Notes under the pieces: generated by a model
Databases searched by the model: none
Seen by the model: the letters and a program-made list of their open reading frames with translations, nothing else
What the model was told of the DNA's origin: nothing
Made by a program: the position numbers and the translations under genes
DNA from: Campylobacter concisus
Lineage (GTDB): Bacteria > Campylobacterota > Campylobacteria > Campylobacterales > Campylobacteraceae
Reading direction: 5' to 3'
Assembly (NCBI RefSeq): GCF_015230015.1
Contig: NZ_JAAKZC010000005.1
Coordinates: forward strand, 62,001 to 126,000
DNA length: 64,000 nucleotides
In this document: positions 1 through 9,091 of the stretch, one piece after another
Layout of the letters: each line of letters starts with the position of its first letter
Numbering within the stretch: position 1 is the stretch's first letter

Positions 1-34
1 TTGGCTAAAATTTGCACCGCTCAAGGGAGAAAAA

Positions 35-775
35 ATGCTTTTTGTAGAACTTTTCATATTAGGTATCGGCGTTGGATACATAGCTGGATTTTTTGGCATA
101 GGTGGCGGCACGGTCGTCGTTCCTATCATGGTCGCCTTCGGATACGACGTGAAAACGGCCATTGGCATAAGCGTCATGCAGATGATCTTTAGTGCGACGT
201 TTGGCTCGTATCTAAACTACAAAGCTGGACTTTTAAAGCTAAATCGTGGCGTATTTTTGGGGCTTGGCGGTCTTGTGGGGGCAAGTTTTAGTGGCATTAT
301 CGTATCGCACGCGCCAGCACTATTGCTTGAGTCTATGCTTCTAGCAACCTTTATCTTTTCACTTATAAAGCTATACTTTTCGCCAAACAGCGACGGCTCA
401 AACGCCAATAACTCGGTCTTTTTGCTATTTTTAGTTGGTGTTTTTGTTGGTGTTTTTGCCATTAGCATCGGCATCGGCGGAGGCGTCTTTATAGCGCCTA
501 TCTTGGTGGGCTTTTTACGATATGAGCTGAAAAAGGCGGTCTCAATGGGCGTATTTTTCGTTATGTTTGCAGCCATCGCTGGCTTCATCTCGCTCTCACT
601 AAATGGCCATATCTCATATCTTGAGGGCACATTTTTAGGCCTTGGCTCGCTAATAGGCGCATACTTTGGCACCAAAAAGACGCAAAATACCGACAAAAAG
701 ACGCTTAAAAAATGGTTTTTACTATTTTATATATTGATGATCATCTTGATCTTAAAAGATATGTTTTTTGAGTAA
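35..775 (+). CDS. TauE/SafE-family membrane permease (sulfite/organic anion exporter type)
   Basis: Small hydrophobic integral membrane protein of 246 residues. It shows the internal duplication of the TauE/SafE (DUF81) family: a glycine-rich GFFGIGGG at residues 18-25 and a matching SIGIGGG near residue 140, each followed by hydrophobic segments ending in a proline. Members move sulfite, sulfoacetate or other small anions across the inner membrane; the substrate cannot be read from sequence. AAGGGAGA lies 7 bases before the ATG, so this start is well supported. An upstream in-frame reading from position 1 is not the real gene. It is transcribed alone, converges on the methyltransferase gene at 805, and ends in its own hairpin terminator. 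Confidence 0.85.
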   Translation: MLFVELFILGIGVGYIAGFFGIGGGTVVVPIMVAFGYDVKTAIGISVMQMIFSATFGSYLNYKAGLLKLNRGVFLGLGGLVGASFSGIIVSHAPALLLESMLLATFIFSLIKLYFSPNSDGSNANNSVFLLFLVGVFVGVFAISIGIGGGVFIAPILVGFLRYELKKAVSMGVFFVMFAAIAGFISLSLNGHISYLEGTFLGLGSLIGAYFGTKKTQNTDKKTLKKWFLLFYILMIILILKDMFFE

Positions 776-806
776 GAGCATGGCTAAATTTGCCACGCTC
801 TTTTTT
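774..806 (+). terminator. Intrinsic terminator of the TauE/SafE gene
   Basis: An 11-bp stem with one mismatch (774-784 pairing with 792-802), a 7-base loop and a run of T to 806. It begins inside the TAA stop of the permease, and its T-run overlaps the stop codon of the convergent methyltransferase gene. On the minus strand no T-run follows the stem, so it should act mainly on plus-strand transcripts. Confidence 0.75.
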
Positions 807-2265
807 AAATTTCTTCAAAAAAGTAGGCTTCGCTTAGTTTAAAAGCAAGCTCTTTTAGCTCATTTTCGCTTAAATTTATGCTCTTTGCGATCTCTTTAAA
901 GCTAGCCTTGCCGTCAAATTTCAAGGCGGCTTTGATCTCTTGGGCGCTTAAGTTTAGCTTGCCATTTAGCTCGTTTGCCAAAGAAATAACTGGCGAGCTA
1001 GCCTCCAAAAAATACTTCAGATATGCCGCTACCATAGGTTTTAGCCTAGTTTTTTTAGGCTCATAAGCAAGCGCAATAAGCTTTGATGATGAAATTTTAG
1101 TATTTTGATCATTTAAAATTTCAAGTAGCCCCATAAATGCTTCACTCTCGCTCTCACCAAGTGCAGCCTTTACTTCACTTAAATTTAGGCTTTGCGGATA
1201 GGCTTTGCTTAAAATTTCTTGCGTTTTTGTCCTTGGCTGCTCACTAAAGTAGGCAAAATGTAAGCTATTTAGCTCGCTCTCGCCAAGCACCGCGTCAAAG
1301 TCATCAGCGCCCTCAAGCCTTTCTTTGTGCGCGATGAGGCTCTTTCTAAAGGATCTATTGAACAAAAAGTCGTTTAGCTGCTCTTTTTTGATGCGAGTGT
1401 TGTAGCTTTGCTCGATGTGCGCGTCAAAGCGGTAGATCCCGGTTGAGCTTGCAAAGATATCATTTAGCGAGGCGTCTATGACGTAGCAAAGCCCGTGTTT
1501 ATCGATGTGTTTGGCAAATTTATGAAAGTATGTTGGCTCGTTGCTAGCCTCCAAAAAGTCGTGCAAAATGTAATAATCACTCCCCTTTGCGATGATGCCT
1601 TGCAAGAAATTTAGCTGCGTCAAAAGTAGCTTCATGCTGTCTTTATAGACGACATCGCTTTGGTTTTGCAGGCTAAATTTCAAATAATCCTGCAAAAAAT
1701 TTAGCTCCTCTTTGACGTGAGGAAGTGAGTCTTTATCGCCCCTGTTTGCGCTCGCAAAGAGCATGAAGTCCCTTAAGATATCAAGGCTCTTCCAACCTGG
1801 GTAGGTGTTATAAGAGACGTAGGCGATGCCATCTTTGCTAAGTAGTGCCTTGATCGTAGCAAGTAGCGCGTCTCTTACGTTTGGGCTCACCCAGCTATAA
1901 ACGCCGTGAGCGATGATGTAGTCAAACTCACCAAGCTCCTTGATGTCATGCTCATTCATGTGCAAAAAGTCACGCTCAAGAAGGGTGAAATTTTCTAATT
2001 TCATCTTCTTTGCTATCTTGTTGCCCTCTTCTACTTGGTGGCTTGAGATGTCGATGCCAACGACCTTTGCCTCTTTGTGCGAAGCTGCAAATGGCAAGAT
2101 ATTGCCGCCGTATGACGAGCCAAGCTCAAGCACTCTGGCATCTTTTAAATTTGCCGCCTTTAGCCCTAGAAATTTAGCCACCGCCTCTATCCTAACGGGC
2201 GAGCAGTCGCTAAATGCAGCTGAGAAATAAGGAATCTCGTCGTAAGCTTTTTTTGCCTTGTTCAT
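805..2265 (-). CDS. SAM-dependent methyltransferase with MethyTransf_Reg regulatory domain
   Basis: 486 residues. The N-terminal Rossmann methyltransferase fold has motif I VLELGSSYGG at 45-54 and the acidic motif II VVGIDIS near 70. The middle part (HDFLEASNEPTYFHKFAKHI and following, about residues 230-300) matches the 'methyltransferase regulatory domain' (PF10119) often found in proteobacterial proteins of this size. The C-terminal third is helical. The target is unknown. It starts right at the serC stop (2265), so the two are probably co-transcribed. Function beyond methyl transfer is not inferred. Confidence 0.75.
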   Translation of the reverse strand: MNKAKKAYDEIPYFSAAFSDCSPVRIEAVAKFLGLKAANLKDARVLELGSSYGGNILPFAASHKEAKVVGIDISSHQVEEGNKIAKKMKLENFTLLERDFLHMNEHDIKELGEFDYIIAHGVYSWVSPNVRDALLATIKALLSKDGIAYVSYNTYPGWKSLDILRDFMLFASANRGDKDSLPHVKEELNFLQDYLKFSLQNQSDVVYKDSMKLLLTQLNFLQGIIAKGSDYYILHDFLEASNEPTYFHKFAKHIDKHGLCYVIDASLNDIFASSTGIYRFDAHIEQSYNTRIKKEQLNDFLFNRSFRKSLIAHKERLEGADDFDAVLGESELNSLHFAYFSEQPRTKTQEILSKAYPQSLNLSEVKAALGESESEAFMGLLEILNDQNTKISSSKLIALAYEPKKTRLKPMVAAYLKYFLEASSPVISLANELNGKLNLSAQEIKAALKFDGKASFKEIAKSINLSENELKELAFKLSEAYFFEEI

Positions 2266-3344
2266 CAGCCGTGCTTTCTGGCAAATTCTCTCATGAACTC
2301 GCCAAGTTTCTCAACGTCGCTTTGGCTAACAGCGTTATAGATAGAGGCTCTTATGCCGCCAAGATGTCTGTGGCCCTTTAGCCCTAGCATGCCCTCTTTT
2401 AGCGCTTCTTCGACGAAAACTGGCTCAAGCGCATGATCTTTTGGTATCGTAAAGCTCACGTTCATGTCTGACCTGCTTGATTTTTTAGCGTGACCCACGT
2501 AAAAGCCATTTGAGCTGTCTATGATGCTATAAAGCGTGCTTGCTTTTTTGGCATTTATCTTCTCAACCTCGGCAAGTCCGCCAAGATCTAGCAGGTGCTG
2601 CATGGTTAAATTTAAAAGATAAATTCCAAAAGTTGGCGGTGTGTTGTAAAGTGAGTTTGCCTCTACGTGCGTTTTGTAGCGCAAAAACATAGGGACGTTT
2701 TGGCTGCTCACGCGATCAACTAGGTCTTTTCTTAAAATGACGATGGTGACGCCGCTTGGGCCTGCATTTTTCTGAGCGCCACCATAAAGCAAGCCGATAC
2801 TGCTAAAATCAAGCGGTCTAGCGAAAAAATCGCTCGAAGCATCGACAACAAGGGGCGATTTGGTCTTTGGCATAGCCTTATACTGCGTGCCATAAATCGT
2901 ATTATTTGAGCAGATGTAGGCGTAGTCGGCGTCATCACTAAATTTAAACTCAGGGATGTAAGAGAAATTTTCATCCTCGCTGCTTGCGACGACATCTACA
3001 TTTACGCCAAGCACTTTGGCCTCTTTGATCGCTTTATTTGTCCAAACGCCAGTGTTTGCGTACTGCGCCTTGCCGCCTTGGTATAGATTCATCGGTATCA
3101 TGCTAAATTGCAAGTGTGCGCCACCTTGTAAAAATAAAATTTCATACTCATCGCCGATGCCGTAAAGCTTTCTTATCTTCTCCATCGCGCCAAAATGGAT
3201 CTCCTCAAAGGTCTTGCTTCTGTGGCTGATCTCCATGATCGAGTAGCCCTCGCCCCTGTAGTCGGTAAATTCAGCCTTTGCGTGCTCTAAAACATCTAAT
3301 GGTATCGCACTTGGGCCTGCGCTAAAGTTGATTTTTCTACTCAT
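2265..3344 (-). CDS. serC: Phosphoserine aminotransferase
   Basis: Converts 3-phosphohydroxypyruvate plus glutamate to phosphoserine in serine synthesis; the same chemistry serves pyridoxal phosphate synthesis. 359 residues, the normal length for SerC. The start [12 protein letters not shown] is the family signature, and the PLP Schiff-base lysine is K192 in [11 protein letters not shown]. Ribosome site AAGGAG precedes the ATG. It follows xseA by two bases and overlaps the methyltransferase gene. The next serine enzyme, serB, lies at 20.5 kb in another transcription unit. Confidence 0.96.
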   Translation of the reverse strand: MSRKINFSAGPSAIPLDVLEHAKAEFTDYRGEGYSIMEISHRSKTFEEIHFGAMEKIRKLYGIGDEYEILFLQGGAHLQFSMIPMNLYQGGKAQYANTGVWTNKAIKEAKVLGVNVDVVASSEDENFSYIPEFKFSDDADYAYICSNNTIYGTQYKAMPKTKSPLVVDASSDFFARPLDFSSIGLLYGGAQKNAGPSGVTIVILRKDLVDRVSSQNVPMFLRYKTHVEANSLYNTPPTFGIYLLNLTMQHLLDLGGLAEVEKINAKKASTLYSIIDSSNGFYVGHAKKSSRSDMNVSFTIPKDHALEPVFVEEALKEGMLGLKGHRHLGGIRASIYNAVSQSDVEKLGEFMREFARKHG

Positions 3345-3346
3345 TT

Positions 3347-4513
3347 TTACTCCTTGATAATTGCTTTTTTATGTGTGTTTTGCGAGATAAGCTCGATCTC
3401 ATCATCTATTTTTAAATCCCTAAGATCGGCTCTCTTGCCATCTTTTCTAACCTCTATAAGCCCCTTTGTGCTCTCAAAAAAGAGCTCCCTCATCTCATAA
3501 GCCTTCTCAAGCGAGCCAAGAGCTGAGCTAAGAAGCAAGATCTTTCTTTGCACGACGTTTGTTAGGGCGTTTTGCTTGTTTGCTACCTCGCTAAATTTTA
3601 GCTCGATCCTAGCTTTTAGGGCATTTGATGAGAATTTAGAAAGGAGCAAATTTAGTAAATTTTGCTTCTTTGTGATCTTTAAATTTAAAGCACTGTCAAG
3701 ATCGTCGCTGAGCCTATCAAGATACTGAAAAAACGCCTCTTCATCAGGCAGTAGATCAAGCATGGCTGCACTTGGCGTGAGCGACCTGCGGTCCGCCACA
3801 AAGTCGCTTATAACGTAGTCGATCTCGTGGCCGATAGCGCTTATGACAGGCGTTTTGGTAGCGTAAATTTCACGTGCCAAACCCTCGTCGTTAAAGCACC
3901 AAAGGTCTTCTTTGCTGCCGCCTCCGCGCGCTAAAACGATCACATCAACGCCGTATTTATCGGCTTTTTGCAAAGCTTTTATGAGCGAGCTTGGGGCGCT
4001 TTCGCCCTGAGTTAAAGCGTCAAATATATAAATTTCACTTAGCCTCCAGCGACTCGTGACGACTTTTAGCATATCCTGAAGTGCAGCTGAAGTGGCGCTT
4101 GTGACAAGGGCTATTTTTTTAGGTAAATTTGGTATCTCTTTTTTCGCAGCGACGTCAAAAAGCCCCTCGTTTTCGAGCTTTTCTTTAAGCTGTCTAAATG
4201 CAAGCTCAAGCTCGCCCTCGCCATCAGGCAGCATAGCACTAGCCACTAGCTGATACGACCCACTTGGCGAATAAATGGTCACTTTGCCATAAATTTTGAC
4301 CTTCAAGCCCTCTTTTGGCAGGAATTTCACCTTTTGGTTATTCATACGATACATCACAGCCGAGATGCTTGACTTTTCGTCCTTTAGCGTGAAGTACCAG
4401 TGCCCAGAGGCGTGCTTAGTAAGGCGCGAAATTTCGCCACTTACCTCGACATAGTCAAGTGTCGCTTCAAGCAGCGCCTTTGCTTTTTCGTTTAGCTCAG
4501 ATACGCTAAGCAT
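3347..4513 (-). CDS. xseA: Exodeoxyribonuclease VII large subunit
   Basis: Catalytic subunit of ExoVII, a cytoplasmic metal-independent nuclease that trims single-stranded DNA ends. 388 residues, shorter than the E. coli protein (about 456), as usual in Campylobacter. The N-terminal OB fold ([20 protein letters not shown]) is followed by the catalytic core with [18 protein letters not shown] and SAIGHEID, then a coiled-coil C-terminal part. The small subunit xseB is not in this window. The ATG overlaps the end of ubiE by 8 bases, indicating coupled translation. Confidence 0.95.
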   Translation of the reverse strand: MLSVSELNEKAKALLEATLDYVEVSGEISRLTKHASGHWYFTLKDEKSSISAVMYRMNNQKVKFLPKEGLKVKIYGKVTIYSPSGSYQLVASAMLPDGEGELELAFRQLKEKLENEGLFDVAAKKEIPNLPKKIALVTSATSAALQDMLKVVTSRWRLSEIYIFDALTQGESAPSSLIKALQKADKYGVDVIVLARGGGSKEDLWCFNDEGLAREIYATKTPVISAIGHEIDYVISDFVADRRSLTPSAAMLDLLPDEEAFFQYLDRLSDDLDSALNLKITKKQNLLNLLLSKFSSNALKARIELKFSEVANKQNALTNVVQRKILLLSSALGSLEKAYEMRELFFESTKGLIEVRKDGKRADLRDLKIDDEIELISQNTHKKAIIKE

Positions 4514-5228
4514 TGATTTCTCTGACCTTTTTAGCGATAAATAACGTCGAGATCTCCATGCTAAAGCCCTTGCAAAGCTCTATCTCAAAGCCAGCCTCCA
4601 CAAGCTCATCGCAAAAGCTCTTTGCATCGAGGAAATTTTCGATCGAGCTTGGCAGGTACTCGTACGCCTCTTTGTTTTTTGAGATAAATCCGCCGATACT
4701 TGGCAAAATTTTACTTAGATAAAAATCTCTTAGTGAGGTTATAAAACCATTTTTCTGGCGCTTTGTAAATTCAAGCACGACGACGTAACCATCTAAAGCA
4801 AGCACTCTATTAAACTCTCTTAGTGCAGCCTTTCGCTCGACCACGTTTCTGATGCCGTAGCTTATACTTAAAATTTGAGCTTCACCGCCTGCAAGCGTCG
4901 TATTATCAGCATATGCCTCTATAAATTTAAAATTTGGAAATTTCGCTCTTGCCTCTTTTAGCATACCACTTGAAGGGTCGATACCAGTAAGGCTTTTAAC
5001 CTCAACGCCAAATTCTTTTGCCATTTCACTCCAAAGCCCCATCATATCGCCAGTGCCGCAAGCCACATCCACGATATTTATGCTTCTTTTTTTAAAAATT
5101 TCTAGCATATATCTGCAGGCAAATTTCCTCCAGCTCACATCCACGCCAAGGCTTAGCACCCTGTTTGCGACGTCATAAGTCGGGGCGATCTGGTTAAACA
5201 TATCAACTATTTTTTCTTGTTTTTGCAT
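4506..5228 (-). CDS. ubiE: Demethylmenaquinone methyltransferase
   Basis: Class I SAM methyltransferase of 240 residues. The UbiE/MenG start (VDMFNQIAPTYDVANRVLSLG) and motif I VDVACGTGD at 53-61 are clear, and SISYGIRNV is another family motif. Campylobacter makes menaquinones (by the futalosine route) rather than ubiquinone, so the real job is probably the last methylation of (methyl)menaquinone; the name menG would also fit. It acts at the inner face of the cytoplasmic membrane. It sits between the CYTH-CHAD gene (13 bp gap) and xseA (overlap). Confidence 0.93.
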   Translation of the reverse strand: MQKQEKIVDMFNQIAPTYDVANRVLSLGVDVSWRKFACRYMLEIFKKRSINIVDVACGTGDMMGLWSEMAKEFGVEVKSLTGIDPSSGMLKEARAKFPNFKFIEAYADNTTLAGGEAQILSISYGIRNVVERKAALREFNRVLALDGYVVVLEFTKRQKNGFITSLRDFYLSKILPSIGGFISKNKEAYEYLPSSIENFLDAKSFCDELVEAGFEIELCKGFSMEISTLFIAKKVREINA

Positions 5229-5241
5229 AAATTTTAGACCT

Positions 5242-6648
5242 TTATATGTAGTAAATTTTTAAATTTCGCGAGATCTTGCGAGTTGCTTTTATAAATTTAA
5301 GCCGCTTTTTTAGTATCTCTTCTCTGGTTTTGTAAATTTGTTTGTAAATTTTACTCTCAAGCTTTTCCTTGCCAGCAGCCTCTGGCAAGCGCTCCAATAT
5401 GCCCAGCCAGACGTCATAGTCCTGAAGCGCACCAAAGATATCTTGCATATTTTTTAGCCGCTCTTCATACTTTTTAAGCCCGTCAAAATAAAAGATCTCA
5501 CTCAAAAACTCGTAAACATATCTCACCTTTTTAAGCTCGATCCTGATCTTGTGAAAGCTATCGTTTGGGCAGTCTTGATCTAGGCTTTTTAGTCTTTTTT
5601 GAGCTAGGACTAGAAGTGTTCTTAGCTTAAACGAGCCAAGACGCGAAAGGCTCACATCAAAGAGCTTCGACCTGTAAAACTCGCCCTCGTTTAAAAATAT
5701 CTCCCACTCTTTTAAAAATGCGTAGTTTTCCTCGTCACCTAGGTAGCTTTTAACGTTTTCATACTCTAAATTTAGAGCCTTTTGCACAAAATATATAAGC
5801 TCATTTGCGTGCTTTTGCTCGCTTAAAAAGCCTAGAAATATGTCAAGGTCACGCTTTTTGTTGGTTGAATTTGCCAAAATTTTAAAATTCTCTCCAAAAA
5901 AAAGCGTCACTTTCTCATCAAAAACACCGTTAAAAATTTTAAGTAGCGACCTAACTTTTCTTAAATTTACTCGCAGGCTGTGTAAAATTTCCTCGTCGTG
6001 ATCTTGCAGATAGTCGCTTTTTAACCTCTTTGTCTCTTTAAATATGCTTAAAAACAAAGCTCTAAGTGTCTCGCCACTTTTTAAATTCGCAGTAAAATTT
6101 GGCGAAATTTCTTTGTTTTTAAAGACTAAGTAAGCTCTTTTGTAGTCGATTTGTTCATTTTCGTTTGCATGGATGGCTAGAAATTTGTTTTTATATCTTT
6201 TATCGCAGGTGACATCAGCTTGGCAAAACTGCTCCAAAAAGGCTGGCAGTTTAAAATATACAGCCTCGTTTTCGTCACTAAATTCGATCTCAAATGTGCA
6301 AAGCCCATTTAAGCCGTCTTTAAAAACATCGATGTTGCAGGGATTATTGTTTAGCCTAAAGATATATCTATCTTTTGTGATGACGTGGCCGATGCGGTTT
6401 TTAAGGGCCTTTTTAAACTCCGTCTTTTCGCAAAATTCCTCATTTTCTTCTCTTATAAGATCTTTGCCGATCTTGATCGTTCTTATAAATTTACCCTCTT
6501 CGCTTCTGAAGCGGATCTCTTCATTTTGCGTGATCTTGGTATAAAACTGAGAAATTTCAAGGTGCTTAAAGCTTACTCCAGCCTCTTTTAGAAAATCTAG
6601 AATTTGAGAATTTTTGAGTAAAAATTTACGCTCTATCTCCAAACCCAC
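5242..6648 (-). CDS. CYTH-CHAD domain protein (inorganic polyphosphate/triphosphate-binding)
   Basis: 468 residues. The N-terminal CYTH domain carries the EXEXK signature at residues 4-8 (EIERK) plus IRFRSEEGKFIRTIK and the KDRYIFRL strand; this tunnel fold binds triphosphates with a metal. The C-terminal CHAD domain (from about residue 190) has the two histidine/arginine-rich helices HSLRVNLRKVRSLL and FHKIRIELKKVRYVYEFL, which bind polyphosphate. Likely role: triphosphatase or polyphosphate-associated protein. The start is GTG: the visible ATG two bases upstream is out of frame, and GGAGA precedes both. A TAAAAT box lies 25 bases upstream. Confidence 0.85.
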   Translation of the reverse strand: MGLEIERKFLLKNSQILDFLKEAGVSFKHLEISQFYTKITQNEEIRFRSEEGKFIRTIKIGKDLIREENEEFCEKTEFKKALKNRIGHVITKDRYIFRLNNNPCNIDVFKDGLNGLCTFEIEFSDENEAVYFKLPAFLEQFCQADVTCDKRYKNKFLAIHANENEQIDYKRAYLVFKNKEISPNFTANLKSGETLRALFLSIFKETKRLKSDYLQDHDEEILHSLRVNLRKVRSLLKIFNGVFDEKVTLFFGENFKILANSTNKKRDLDIFLGFLSEQKHANELIYFVQKALNLEYENVKSYLGDEENYAFLKEWEIFLNEGEFYRSKLFDVSLSRLGSFKLRTLLVLAQKRLKSLDQDCPNDSFHKIRIELKKVRYVYEFLSEIFYFDGLKKYEERLKNMQDIFGALQDYDVWLGILERLPEAAGKEKLESKIYKQIYKTREEILKKRLKFIKATRKISRNLKIYYI

Positions 6649-6672
6649 ATTTTTCTCCGAAATTTTTTGTTT

Positions 6673-6678
6673 ATTTTA
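6673..6678 (-). promoter_or_regulatory. Candidate -10 box for the CYTH-CHAD/ubiE/xseA/serC operon
   Basis: On the minus strand GCTAAAATAAAC contains TAAAAT, a normal Campylobacter sigma70 -10, placed so that transcription would begin about 18 bases before the GTG start. Downstream genes abut or overlap as far as 805, so this may drive the whole group. Confidence 0.45.
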
Positions 6679-6746
6679 GCAAGTTAGTGCTTAAAATAAT
6701 GAGAAAAATGCTAATTTTAGGCTTGTTTGAAAGTGTTTTATGAATA

Positions 6747-6779
6747 AAAATTTATGTTGCGTAGTGCAACATAAATTTT
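6747..6779 (-). terminator. Terminator after perR
   Basis: A perfect 14-bp inverted repeat (6747-6760 and 6766-6779) with a 5-base loop, core ATGTTGC/GCAACAT. On the minus strand it follows the perR stop by a few bases and the stem runs into TTTTTATT, as in an intrinsic terminator. It separates perR from the CYTH-CHAD group. Confidence 0.75.
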
Positions 6780-6782
6780 GCC

Positions 6783-7193
6783 TTATCGGCAGTGTTTACA
6801 GCTTTTTACGCTAGCAACGATATTTAGGCGCTCGATGATATTTCCGATCTTTTTTTCAAGCGCCTCTTGGTATTTGCCAAGCTCTGAGTCATCATAGCTC
6901 ATATCCTCGACGCTACCGCAGTTTTCGCAAACCACGTGGATGTGCGGATGCTCGTAAATGTCGTATCTCGCCTTTTGATTTACGATATTTACTTCAACCA
7001 CTAGACCCTCATCTTTTAGAGTGTTTAGGTTTTTATAAACAGTTGCGAGCGAAACTGATGGATTTTCTTTCAAAATTTCATCATAAAGCTCATCGATCGT
7101 TGGATGTGTGTGACGATCAAGAATTCTCAAAACGCTAAGACGCTGCGGCGTTACTTTAAGCCCAGACTGTTTTAGCAACGATACATATTGCAT
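6783..7193 (-). CDS. perR: Fur-family peroxide regulator PerR
   Basis: 136 residues. The N-terminal winged helix (LKQSGLKVTPQRLSVLRILD) is followed by a dimerisation domain with the metal-binding HPHIHVVCENCG and a C-terminal CKHC pair, giving the two CXXC structural zinc motifs of the Fur family. Assignment to PerR rather than Fur rests on its position next to dxs, as I remember for C. jejuni perR, and on its short length. In Campylobacter PerR represses peroxide-defence genes with iron or manganese as cofactor. The 72-bp gap upstream holds an AT-rich dyad (CATTT and AAATG, 7 bases apart) that could be its own operator. Confidence 0.85.
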   Translation of the reverse strand: MQYVSLLKQSGLKVTPQRLSVLRILDRHTHPTIDELYDEILKENPSVSLATVYKNLNTLKDEGLVVEVNIVNQKARYDIYEHPHIHVVCENCGSVEDMSYDDSELGKYQEALEKKIGNIIERLNIVASVKSCKHCR

Positions 7194-7205
7194 AATTTTC
7201 CCCTA

Positions 7206-7260
7206 TACAAATTTTTGCCTTATGCTAACAAAAGTAATATTAAACATTTCTTTATTAAAT
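7206..7260 (-). promoter_or_regulatory. perR upstream region with AT-rich dyad, possible autoregulatory site
   Basis: The gap between dxs and perR contains AAACATTT-CTTTATT-AAATGATAT, an imperfect inverted repeat of the size Fur-family proteins bind. Autoregulation of perR is known in C. jejuni. The match is by eye only; no clear -10/-35 pair could be fixed. AGGGGAAAA just before the ATG is the ribosome site. Confidence 0.3.
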
Positions 7261-7264
7261 GATA

Positions 7265-9091
7265 TTAATTATTCTCTAGTAATTTTTGGGCTATCTGCTC
7301 TGCGCTTATGCCAAGGCTCTTTTCAACCTCTGCTGTTGAGCCATGCTGGATAAATTTATCATCATATTCAAAGCTAACAACGCTTACATTTGATATGCCA
7401 TTTTCTTGTAAAAACGCACTTACGATCTCGCCAACACCGCCTTTTTTAGCGCTATCACTAAAGATGTACCACTTTTTGGTGCGTTTTGCAAGACCCAGCA
7501 AAAGCTCTCTATCAAGCGGTTTTACAAAGACTAGATCAACAAGGATAGCTTCAAGTTTGCCAGCTAGTAAATTTCTAACCAAATTTGCCTTGCCAACGCC
7601 GTTGCCATAGCCTAAAAACGTGATGTCGCTCTCTGCATCAGCCAAAATTTCACCCTTGCCAAACTCTAGCGGTTTAGCTTTAAATTCATCTCTTAAAATA
7701 AACGCCCCACGCGGATATCTAAACGCGCTAACGCCCTTGTAAGAGTAGGCAAATTCCATAACATTTTTCATGCTCTCTTCGCATCTTGGGGCAAAAAGAA
7801 CCATATTTGGCACGGCATTTAAAAAGCTGATATCAAAAGCACCCTGGTGCGTTTCACCGTCCTCACCCACGATGCCTGCCCTATCCATCGCAAAGGTTAT
7901 GTTTAAATTTAAAATAGAAGCGTCGTGAATGACCTGATCATATGCTCTTTGCATAAAGGTCGAATATATCGCGACAAATGGCTTAAAGCCCTCTTTTGCC
8001 ATGGCTGACATCGAGGTGACAGCGTGCTGCTCGGCTATCGCTACGTCCCAAAAGCGGTCTGGAAACTCATGTATGAGCGCGTCCATACCAGTGCCTGTTG
8101 GCATCGCAGCCGTTACGCCAACGATGTCGCTGTGCTCTCTTGCCATCTTTAAAAGCTGCTCGCTAAAGATAGCCGTGGCTGACTTGTTTGACTGCCTTTT
8201 GATAAATTCTCCACTTTTTAGATCAAATGGCCCAACTCCGTGCCAATTTTCATAGTAACCCTCGGCAAATTCATACCCTTTGCCCTTTAGCGTCTGCACG
8301 TGCACAATGACTGGTTTTTTCATATTTTTAGCGGTTTCAAATGTGCTAAGAAGCGCTGAGATGTCGTGTCCATCAACTGGGCCAATGTACTCAAGCCCAA
8401 GCTCTTCAAAAAACATGCCGGGGGTGATGAGCCTGATGCCCTCCTCCATGCGTCTAGCCATGTAGGCTGCGGAGTCTGGCATATAGCTTAAAAAGCGCTC
8501 AACCCTGCCTTTAAATTTTTGGTAAAACTGCCCAGCCATCATCTGACTTAGATACTTGCTGAGTGCGCCTATTGGCTTACTTATGCTCATCTCGTTGTCG
8601 TTTAGGATGATGACGCAAGGATATTTTCTGTCCCCCAGCTCATTTAACGCCTCGTACGCCATGCCACCACTTAGCGAGCCATCACCTATGACAGCTACTG
8701 GCAAGCGGTCTTCATTTTTTAGCTTGATCGCCTTTGCAGCGCCAACCGCAAGCGATATGGACGTTGAGCTATGTCCTGCTACAAAGTAGTCAAATTTACT
8801 CTCGCTTGGCTTTGTATAGCCGCTGATACCGTTAAATTTTCTAAGCGTATCAAAGCTATCCCAGCGCCCAGTTAGTAGCTTGTGTGCGTAGCTTTGGTGG
8901 CTTACATCAAATATAAACGGATCTTTTGTAACGTCAAAAATTTTATGCATCGCAACGATGATCTCGACTGCACCGATATTTGAGCTAAGATGGCCGCCAT
9001 TTTTGCTAACGGTGGCTAAAATTTTGTCTCTGATGTCGTGGCAAAGTGCGTTTAGCTCATCGACATTTAGGCTTTTAACGTCTTTATTCAT
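7265..9091 (-). CDS. dxs: 1-deoxy-D-xylulose-5-phosphate synthase
   Basis: First enzyme of the MEP isoprenoid pathway: joins pyruvate and glyceraldehyde-3-phosphate with thiamine diphosphate. 608 residues, standard length. The thiamine/magnesium motif runs from GDG at 136-138 to NDN at 164-166, and the second domain has DRAGIVGEDGETHQGAFD. The product feeds undecaprenyl phosphate, the carrier used by the pgl and cell-wall genes. The start overlaps the end of fliH by 8 bases, so dxs is the tail of the lysA-pheA-hisC-fliFGH unit. Confidence 0.97.
   Translation of the reverse strand: MNKDVKSLNVDELNALCHDIRDKILATVSKNGGHLSSNIGAVEIIVAMHKIFDVTKDPFIFDVSHQSYAHKLLTGRWDSFDTLRKFNGISGYTKPSESKFDYFVAGHSSTSISLAVGAAKAIKLKNEDRLPVAVIGDGSLSGGMAYEALNELGDRKYPCVIILNDNEMSISKPIGALSKYLSQMMAGQFYQKFKGRVERFLSYMPDSAAYMARRMEEGIRLITPGMFFEELGLEYIGPVDGHDISALLSTFETAKNMKKPVIVHVQTLKGKGYEFAEGYYENWHGVGPFDLKSGEFIKRQSNKSATAIFSEQLLKMAREHSDIVGVTAAMPTGTGMDALIHEFPDRFWDVAIAEQHAVTSMSAMAKEGFKPFVAIYSTFMQRAYDQVIHDASILNLNITFAMDRAGIVGEDGETHQGAFDISFLNAVPNMVLFAPRCEESMKNVMEFAYSYKGVSAFRYPRGAFILRDEFKAKPLEFGKGEILADAESDITFLGYGNGVGKANLVRNLLAGKLEAILVDLVFVKPLDRELLLGLAKRTKKWYIFSDSAKKGGVGEIVSAFLQENGISNVSVVSFEYDDKFIQHGSTAEVEKSLGISAEQIAQKLLENN

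Noticed and set aside
217-696. 159-codon open frame on the minus strand inside the TauE/SafE gene
   Set aside because: It is the antisense reading of a clear membrane protein gene; no start context or protein family.
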